From the NCBI GenBank assembly GCA_030146875.1, contig JASLAX010000063.1, forward strand, positions 1 to 9,508: a stretch of DNA of 9,508 nt, written 5' to 3'. Shown here in pieces: positions 4,883-9,508 of this stretch; position 1 is the first letter of the stretch; every line of letters starts with the position of its first letter. The position numbers and the translations under genes were made by a program. The stretch is from Longimicrobiaceae bacterium (GTDB taxonomy: Bacteria > Gemmatimonadota > Gemmatimonadetes > Longimicrobiales > Longimicrobiaceae). The notes below the pieces were generated by a model that searched no databases, had not been told where the DNA came from, and saw nothing but the letters and a program-made list of their open reading frames with translations.

Positions 4883-6213
4883 GGCGGCCCCTCCTTCTCG
4901 CCGCGACGGCGCTCGCCGTCGGCGGATGCACGGCGGTGGACGCGGCGCAGCCGGGGCGCGTGGTCATCAGCGAGGTGATGGCGGACCCGCGCGCCGTGCC
5001 GGACGGCGCGGGGGAGTGGATCGAGGTCCACAACCCCGGCGCCGCCGCGGTGGACCTGCGCGGCTGGACCCTGGCCTCCGCCCGCGACGCGCCGCACGTC
5101 GTCTCCCGCTCCGTGGTGGTTCCCGCGCGCGGGAGCGTGGTGCTGGCGCGGAGCGCGGACCGGGAGAGAAACGGCGGGGTGGCCGCGGCCCACGCGTGGG
5201 GCGGCTCGCCCTCGCTCGCGAACGCCGCCGACTGGGTGGCGCTGCGCGACCGTTCGGGCGTCACGGTGGACTCGGTGGCGTGGGGCCGCGGCCTTCCGCG
5301 CGGCCGTTCCCGCGCGCTCCGCGACCCCGCACGCCCGTCGGCGGACGTGGAGGGCGCCGCGTGGACCACGTCGACCGCCGTGTACGGGGCGGGGGACCGG
5401 GGGACGCCGGGCGCCGTGCGCGTCCCCGCCCCGGCGGGGGGCGGGCGTCCGCCGGCGGTGGAGAGCGGGAGCCGGACGCGTCCGGGGGGCGCCGTCTACC
5501 GGGACCACCTGGAGATGGGGGTGCCGACGGACGGCGACGCGTCGGACGACTTCGCCGTCCGGCGGCCGCAGTACGCGCTCTCCTACAACCCGCGCCACAA
5601 CGTGGCGAACTGGGTGTCGTGGAACCTGAACGCCTCGCACTACGGCGCGGCGCCGCGACGGCCGGTCTTCTCCCCCGACCCGGCGCTCCCGCCCCGCTTC
5701 GCGCGGGTGGCGACGTCGGACTACACGGGCAGCGGGTACTCGCGAGGCCACATGGTGCGCAGCGAGGAGCGCACGGCCACGGCGCGGGACAACGCCGCCA
5801 CCTTCCTGCTCACCAACGTGCTGCCGCAGACGCAGGAGCTGAACGGCGGGCCGTGGCTGCGGCTGGAGGAGCACCTGCAGCGCCTGGCGCAGGTGAAGGG
5901 GAAGGAGATGTTCGTGATGGCCGGGGGCACCTTCCCGCCGGGGCACGCCACGCTCAACGGGCGCGGCAAGGTGGCCGTGCCCGCGACCACGTGGAAGATC
6001 GTCGTGGTCCTTCCCGGCGGCCGCGGCGCGCGGGACGTGCGGACGGCGGCGGACGTGGAGGTGATCGCGGTGGAGATGCCGAACGCGCGGGCCTTCCCGT
6101 CGCCGCGCTGGCAGCGCTACCGCACCACGGTGGACGCGCTGGAGCGGAAGACCGGCTACGACTTCCTCGCCGCGCTGCCGGACCCCGTGGAGCGCGTGGT
6201 GGAGGCGCGCTGA
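4879..6213 (+). CDS. Exported lipoprotein nuclease: lamin-tail domain plus NucA-type DNA/RNA non-specific endonuclease
   Basis: The 444-residue protein starts at a GTG inside the inhibitor stop. Residues 1-16 are a lipoprotein signal peptide with lipobox AVGG-Cys17. A lamin-tail domain spans about 27-165, with VVISEVMADP (28-37), GEWIEVHNP (45-53) and VDLRGWTLAS (58-67). A Gly/Pro-rich linker (about 170-205) leads to a beta-beta-alpha-metal nuclease domain (about 206-440). The motif SRGHMVRSEER (288-298) holds the general-base His291 and Arg289. TNVLPQTQELN supplies the metal ligand Asn322, and Glu330 follows eight residues later, the spacing of Serratia nuclease N119/E127. The usual Asp of DRGH is Ser288. 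Such enzymes cut single- and double-stranded DNA and RNA without sequence preference. The lipid anchor places it in the envelope or on the surface. A GGAG at 4864-4867, 11 bases upstream, may assist initiation. Confidence 0.92.
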   Translation: MRRPLLLAATALAVGGCTAVDAAQPGRVVISEVMADPRAVPDGAGEWIEVHNPGAAAVDLRGWTLASARDAPHVVSRSVVVPARGSVVLARSADRERNGGVAAAHAWGGSPSLANAADWVALRDRSGVTVDSVAWGRGLPRGRSRALRDPARPSADVEGAAWTTSTAVYGAGDRGTPGAVRVPAPAGGGRPPAVESGSRTRPGGAVYRDHLEMGVPTDGDASDDFAVRRPQYALSYNPRHNVANWVSWNLNASHYGAAPRRPVFSPDPALPPRFARVATSDYTGSGYSRGHMVRSEERTATARDNAATFLLTNVLPQTQELNGGPWLRLEEHLQRLAQVKGKEMFVMAGGTFPPGHATLNGRGKVAVPATTWKIVVVLPGGRGARDVRTAADVEVIAVEMPNARAFPSPRWQRYRTTVDALERKTGYDFLAALPDPVERVVEAR

Positions 6214-6240
6214 GGCGGGCGGGCGGTCCGCTTCGCCTCG

Positions 6241-6275
6241 GCCGCCGGCCCGGGGGAGAGCGCGTGCCCGGCGGC
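6241..6275 (+). terminator. Weak candidate terminator after the nuclease gene
   Basis: GCCGCCGG and CCGGCGGC form an 8-bp perfect stem with a 19-base loop, 28 bases after the nuclease stop. No T-run follows. The rest of the 233-base gap to 6446 shows a small GCGCT/AGCGC hairpin near 6318-6333 and a C-rich leader but no clear promoter. Confidence 0.3.
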
Positions 6276-6446
6276 TGTCCTCCGCGCGGGCGGGATCGGC
6301 CCGGCCGCGGGACGGTAGCGCTTCGCGGAGCGCGACGGCCTGTGAGGAGCGGGCTGGAACCGCGCCGGGACCCGGGGCGTACCACCCCTTCAACGCGCGT
6401 TTTCCGCGTCCTCACCTCCCGCTCCACCCCGCACCAGCCCCGTCCC

Positions 6447-6956
6447 ATGCGCTTCGTCCGTCCCCTTCCGTTCCTGGCGCTGCTCCTGGCCTCCGCTCCG
6501 CTCTCGGCGCAGGACAACCACGTCCCCGGCTCGTCCGGGGTGGACCCGCGCAACGAGCGGCAGGTCTACCGGACCCGCATCCGCCACGAGCTGGACCAGC
6601 TCCTGCAGCGGTGGAAGGACGCCTGGGAGCAGGACAACGCCGGCGGCGTGGCGGAGCTGTTCACGCGCGACGGGGTGCTGGTGACGTCGAACGGCGAGAC
6701 GGTGCGGGGGCAGCGCGCGATCCGCGACTCCCTGCAGGGCGACCTGCCGGCGCTGTTCGACTTCCAGCGCATGGCGAGCGACTTCGACTACAGCGGCGAC
6801 TACGTGTTCGAGACGGGCGAGTTCACCATGCAGCAGGAGGTTCCCGGCGGGAGCCCGGTGCGCCGCAGCGGCACGTACGTCCTGATCGCCGAGCGCGAGA
6901 ACGGCGGGGACTACCGCTTCCGCTCCCAGATCCTGACCTTCCGCCCCGCCTCCTGA
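6447..6956 (+). CDS. Secreted NTF2/SnoaL-like (DUF4440-type) protein
   Basis: The 169-residue protein begins with a Sec signal peptide (MRFVRPLPFLALLLASAPLS, cleavage likely near Ala21-Gln22). A short linker is followed by an NTF2-like cone fold domain at about 45-166: helix ELDQLLQRWKDAWEQDN, then AELFTRDGVLVTSNGETVRG (69-88), QRAIRDSL, and the C-terminal strands GEFTMQQEV, SGTYVLIAERE and YRFRSQILTF. The motif order is that of SnoaL-like/DUF4440 proteins, which range from isomerases to proteins of unknown role, so no reaction can be assigned. The ATG at 6447 is the only start giving the signal peptide; the leader is pyrimidine-rich with no Shine-Dalgarno site. It lies 233 bases after the nuclease on the same strand, so it may have its own promoter. 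A strong stem-loop follows its stop. Confidence 0.85.
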   Translation: MRFVRPLPFLALLLASAPLSAQDNHVPGSSGVDPRNERQVYRTRIRHELDQLLQRWKDAWEQDNAGGVAELFTRDGVLVTSNGETVRGQRAIRDSLQGDLPALFDFQRMASDFDYSGDYVFETGEFTMQQEVPGGSPVRRSGTYVLIAERENGGDYRFRSQILTFRPAS

Positions 6957-6979
6957 CGCGGCAGACGGCGCGAATCGAG

Positions 6980-7010
6980 AAGGCCCCGCGGATCGACTCC
7001 GCGGGGCCTT
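6980..7010. terminator. Strong stem-loop terminator, probably bidirectional
   Basis: AAGGCCCCGCGGA and TCCGCGGGGCCTT form a perfect 13-bp stem with a five-base loop (TCGAC), 23 bases after the stop of the secreted NTF2-like gene. The stem itself ends in TT on each strand, with TTCTCGATT beyond it on the minus strand, so it could also stop transcription from the convergent ppk1 gene 306 bases away. Confidence 0.75.
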
Positions 7011-7050
7011 GCTGCGCCTTGCATCCGTGCGAGGCGCTCAACAGCGGTTG

Positions 7051-7068
7051 CACGCGGAGTGCGCGGAG
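7051..7068 (-). repeat. Left inverted arm of a repeat element
   Basis: The minus strand reads CTCCGCGCACTCCGCGTG. It is the inverse partner of CTCCGCGCCTCCGCGTG at 7220-7236, differing by one inserted base. A related GGCGCGGAGG follows at 7079-7088. Confidence 0.55.
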
Positions 7069-7108
7069 GAAAAAGAAAGGCGCGGAGGGGTGCGTGTGGC
7101 TGCGTCTT

Positions 7109-7191
7109 CGCCTCGATCGTGCTCCGCCGAGAGGGCATCTCGTCATCCCGAAGGAGAGAGGATGCCCTTCCGACGAGGCCGAATCGAGGCG
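7109..7191. repeat. 83-bp imperfect palindrome with two perfect stem blocks
   Basis: Outer arms CGCCTCGAT (7109-7117) and ATCGAGGCG (7183-7191) pair perfectly. Inner arms AGGGCATC (7132-7139) and GATGCCCT (7161-7168) also pair perfectly. Exactly 14 bases separate outer and inner arms on each side, so the structure is symmetric, with a 21-base apical region containing GTCATCCCGAAGGAG. That core resembles dispersed GTCATCC(C/T)GA-type repeats I remember from several bacterial genomes. It could form a long RNA or DNA hairpin. Confidence 0.55.
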
Positions 7192-7216
7192 CGAATCCCG
7201 CCCCCCGCACCTGCGC

Positions 7217-7305
7217 GTTCTCCGCGCCTCCGCGTGAGCCCCCGCCGTTGCAGTTCTCCGCGTCCTCCGCGTCTCCGCGTGAAGACCGTCGCCTCCGCGC
7301 GAGAC
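7217..7305 (+). repeat. Tandem CTCCGCG-type repeat units
   Basis: GTTCTCCGCG-CCTCCGCGTGA (7217-7237 joined) is repeated as an expanded copy at 7253-7282 containing CTCCGCG, CTCCGCG and CTCCGCGTGA, with a further degenerate GCCTCCGCGCGAGAC at 7291-7305. The first unit is also the right inverted arm of the structure that starts at 7051. The pattern ends 11 bases before the ppk1 stop codon. Confidence 0.55.
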
Positions 7306-7315
7306 GGACGCCGGC

Positions 7316-9508
7316 TCAGAGCGCCTGCACCTCCCACGGGCGCCCGGTGCCGGACGCCCGCTCCTGTGCGTCCCGCATCAGCGCCTCCTGGACGTTCCGC
7401 TCCGGCTCCCCGCGCGCGGGCCGGCGCTGCACGTACGACCCGTCGGCCTGGAGGTCCCACGCCAGCCGGTTGTCCCCGAGCGACAGGTCCAGGATCCGGA
7501 TCAGCCGCTCCTGCAGCCGGGGGTCGGTAACGGGGACCAGCGCCTCCACCCGCTCCGAGAGGTTGCGCTGCCGCCAGTCCGCGCTGCCGATGAACACGTC
7601 CGGCGCGCCCGCGTTGTGGAAGTAGTAGATGCGGTCGTGCTCCAGGAACCGCCCCACGATGGAGAGGATGCGGATGTTGTCGCTGTACCCCGGCAGCCCC
7701 GGCCGCAGCCGCGAGTGGCCGCGGACGATCAGGTCGATCCGCACCCCCGCCTGCGAGGCGCGGTACAGCTCCCTGATGATCGCCGGGTCGTCCAGCGCGT
7801 TCATCTTGGCGATGATGCGCCCGGTGCCGCCGTCCCTCTGGTGCTGCACCTCGCGCCGGATCAGCTCCTCGAACACCCGCCGCATGTCGCGCGGGGCCAC
7901 CAGGAGACGGCGGTACGTCTGGTCGGGGGCGTAGCCGGTCAGGAAGTGGAAGAGGTTCACCAGGTCGCCGCCCACCTCGGGGTTGCAGGTCAGCAGGCCC
8001 AGGTCGGCGTAGAGCCGCGCCGTGCGCACGTGGTAGTTCCCCGTCCCGATGTGGCAGTACGTCCAGGGCCGCCCCCGCTCGTAGCGCACGATCAGCGTCA
8101 CCTTGCTGTGCGTCTTCAGGCCCACCAGGCCGTAGGTGACGTGCACGCCCGCGTCCTCGAGCCGCTGCGCCCACTCGATGTTCTTGGCCTCGTCGAAGCG
8201 CGCGGTCACCTCCACCAGCACCGCCACCTGCTTCCCGCGCTCCGCCGCCCGCAGCAGCGCCGCCGCCACGGGAGAGGTGGTGTCGGTGCGGTAGAGCGTC
8301 TGCTTGATGGCCACCACGTCGGGGTCGTTGGACGCCTCCTCCACCAGCCGCACCACGCTGGCGCCGAACGACTCGTACGGGTGGTGCACCAGGATGTCGC
8401 CGCGGCGCAGGATGGAGAAGATGTCCTGCTCCTCCTCCGTCTCCCCCTCGTGCGAGAACGCGTCGGGCACCACCGGCTCCCACGGGTCGTAGCGGAGCGC
8501 CGGCGCGTCCAGGTCCGCCAGCTCGGCGCAGTCGGAGTGGGCGATCACGCCGCGGGTCACGTACACGTCCTCGGCGTGGATCTCCAGCTCGCGCATCAGG
8601 AGCTGCCGCACCTGCCCGGGCATCTGCGCGTCCACCTCCAGCCGCACCACCGGGGCGAAGCGGCGCTCGCGCAGCTCCTCGGAGATCATGGAGACCAGGT
8701 CCTCCACCCCCTCGTCGTCGCGCGTCACGTCGGCGCTGCGGGTCACGCGGAACGCGTCCACGCTCACGATCTCCATCCCCGGGAAGAGCGCGCTGACGTT
8801 GGCCTGGATCACCTGCTCCAGCGGCACGTAGTGGAAGCGCGCCGAGGGGCGGGGAACGGCGAGCCAGCGCCCCTGCCCGGTGGGCACCTTGAGGCGGGCG
8901 AAGTGCAGGGTGTTGCGGGCCGCGTGGCGCATCAGGATGGCCAGCGACAGGCTCAGGTTGGAGATGAACGGGAACGGGTGCCCGGGGTCCACCGCCAGCG
9001 GGGTCAGGACCGGATACACGTGGTCGCGGAAGTGGACGTTCAGCGCCTCCTGCTGCTCCGGCGACAGCTCGGAGTACGAGGAGAGGACCACGCCCTCGCG
9101 CCGCAGGAGCGGCGTCAGCTCGTTCTCCCACGTCTCGGTGAGGGCGCGGTGCATGACGCGCGCGCTCTCGCCGATCAGGCGGAGCTGGTCGGCCGGGGTG
9201 CGCCCGTCGCGGGAGAGCGAGACGATCCCCGCCGCCTCCTGCCGGCGCAGGCCGCCCACCCGCTTCTGGAAGAGCTCGTCCAGGTTGCCGGCGGTGATGG
9301 ACAGGAACCGCACCCGCTCCAGCAGCGGCACGCGCGGGTCGCGGGCCTGGTGCAGCACGCGCCAGTTGAAGTCCAGCGACCCCAGCTCCACGTTGAAGTA
9401 GAGCCCCGGATGGTCCAGGTCGGCCCCGGGGGGAACGTCGCGCGGGGCGGTGGCCTGCGGGTGCGGCGGCGCCCCGGCCGAGGGGGCCGGGGGAGCCGCG
9501 GCGCGGGA
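7316..9508 (-). CDS. ppk1: Polyphosphate kinase 1 (5' end beyond window)
   Basis: The 730 visible residues cover essentially the whole PPK1, the enzyme that reversibly transfers the ATP gamma-phosphate onto inorganic polyphosphate. In visible-residue numbering, LYFNVELGSLDFNWRVL (35-51) is the conserved N-terminal ATP-site motif. Catalytic landmarks are Arg407, Arg437, His467 (THSK, the autophosphorylated His), His486 (CHIGTGNYH) and His624 (FLEHDR), spaced exactly as E. coli Arg375, Arg405, His435, His454 and His592. The C-terminal FIGSADWRQRNLSERVE block is intact. A GTG exists at 9391, but it falls inside the conserved LYFN-ELxxLDFN motif, so the true start must be upstream. No in-frame start or stop appears before the edge, and the extra residues are Ala/Pro-rich. 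Convergent with the NTF2-like gene; its own promoter lies outside the window. Confidence 0.95.
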   Translation of the reverse strand, partial: SRAAAPPAPSAGAPPHPQATAPRDVPPGADLDHPGLYFNVELGSLDFNWRVLHQARDPRVPLLERVRFLSITAGNLDELFQKRVGGLRRQEAAGIVSLSRDGRTPADQLRLIGESARVMHRALTETWENELTPLLRREGVVLSSYSELSPEQQEALNVHFRDHVYPVLTPLAVDPGHPFPFISNLSLSLAILMRHAARNTLHFARLKVPTGQGRWLAVPRPSARFHYVPLEQVIQANVSALFPGMEIVSVDAFRVTRSADVTRDDEGVEDLVSMISEELRERRFAPVVRLEVDAQMPGQVRQLLMRELEIHAEDVYVTRGVIAHSDCAELADLDAPALRYDPWEPVVPDAFSHEGETEEEQDIFSILRRGDILVHHPYESFGASVVRLVEEASNDPDVVAIKQTLYRTDTTSPVAAALLRAAERGKQVAVLVEVTARFDEAKNIEWAQRLEDAGVHVTYGLVGLKTHSKVTLIVRYERGRPWTYCHIGTGNYHVRTARLYADLGLLTCNPEVGGDLVNLFHFLTGYAPDQTYRRLLVAPRDMRRVFEELIRREVQHQRDGGTGRIIAKMNALDDPAIIRELYRASQAGVRIDLIVRGHSRLRPGLPGYSDNIRILSIVGRFLEHDRIYYFHNAGAPDVFIGSADWRQRNLSERVEALVPVTDPRLQERLIRILDLSLGDNRLAWDLQADGSYVQRRPARGEPERNVQEALMRDAQERASGTGRPWEVQAL

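Larger units (their letters stand above)
6957..7315. other. 359-base non-coding stretch between convergent genes
   Basis: No convincing gene on either strand: the open frames crossing it are Arg/Pro-rich, lack ribosome binding sites and have no recognisable domain. It holds the stem-loop terminator at its left end, then a set of inverted and tandem repeats filling about 7047-7305. Base use changes here, with a purine run near 7067-7079 and CTCCGCG blocks on the right, unlike the coding DNA around it. Confidence 0.6.

Noticed and set aside
4198..6393. 731-residue minus-strand open frame opposite the nuclease operon
   Set aside because: His/Arg-rich mirror of the plus-strand codons with no domain; it includes the small membrane protein region in a different frame.
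4926..6446. Alternative plus-strand frame through the nuclease gene leading into the NTF2-like gene
   Set aside because: Gly/Arg/Ala-rich translation; the nuclease frame shows signal peptide, lamin-tail and catalytic motifs, and the NTF2-like protein starts at its own signal peptide at 6447.
7051..7305. CRISPR array in the repeat region
   Set aside because: Units are degenerate, of unequal length and spacing, without regular spacers, and no cas gene is present.
6957..7315. tRNA or other known RNA gene in the intergenic stretch
   Set aside because: No cloverleaf arms, CCA end or T-loop GTTCRA pattern in proper arrangement; the hairpins fit repeats and a terminator.
7143..9131. Second long minus-strand frame inside ppk1
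   Set aside because: Arg/Ala/Gly-rich shadow; the ppk1 frame carries all catalytic residues at exact family spacing.
9389..9391. GTG at 9391 as the ppk1 start
   Set aside because: It would cut through the conserved N-terminal ATP-binding motif; homology continues upstream to the window edge.

Overview
Composition and likely source: the window is very GC-rich (roughly 70% or more by eye) and densely coding. It encodes an RND-type outer-membrane efflux channel, a lamin-tail-domain nuclease lipoprotein and a RES/Xre toxin-antitoxin pair. Some leaders carry Shine-Dalgarno (SD) sites and others are pyrimidine-rich with none. This suits a Gram-negative, diderm, high-GC bacterium. Gemmatimonadota (Longimicrobium-like) is my best guess, but it is inference from style and gene content; no marker gene here proves it.

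Left part (1-3942, all minus strand): reading the minus strand from right to left, an Xre/MbcA-ParS antitoxin (3481-3942) overlaps by one base a RES-domain toxin (2912-3481). A PrsW-family intramembrane protease (1698-2762) follows. Next comes an efflux operon: a TolC-family outer-membrane channel (73-1521) whose stop overlaps by 11 bases the start of a lipoprotein that runs off the window edge (1-83), probably the periplasmic adaptor. A 21-bp perfect palindrome lies just upstream of a plausible promoter for the efflux operon. A 20-bp dyad covers the -10 region of the antitoxin promoter.

Middle (4091-6956): a 61-residue single-span membrane protein (minus, 4091-4276) is divergent from a two-gene operon on the plus strand. 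The first gene (4478-4882) encodes a clear relative of NuiA, the cytoplasmic inhibitor of the Anabaena nuclease NucA. The second (4879-6213), overlapping it by 4 bases, encodes an exported lipoprotein with a lamin-tail domain followed by a NucA/Serratia-type beta-beta-alpha-metal nuclease domain. This immunity-protein/exported-nuclease pair is the most notable system in the window, and the usual DRGH motif of the nuclease reads SRGH. A secreted NTF2/SnoaL-like protein (6447-6956) follows and ends at a strong 13-bp stem terminator.

Right part (6957-9508): a 359-base non-coding stretch holds nested inverted repeats, namely 17/18-bp outer arms around an 83-bp imperfect palindrome, plus CTCCGCG-type tandem units, resembling a MITE-like or dispersed structured repeat. 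The remainder is a polyphosphate kinase gene (ppk1, minus strand), complete at its C-terminus with all catalytic residues present but open at its 5' end at the window edge.
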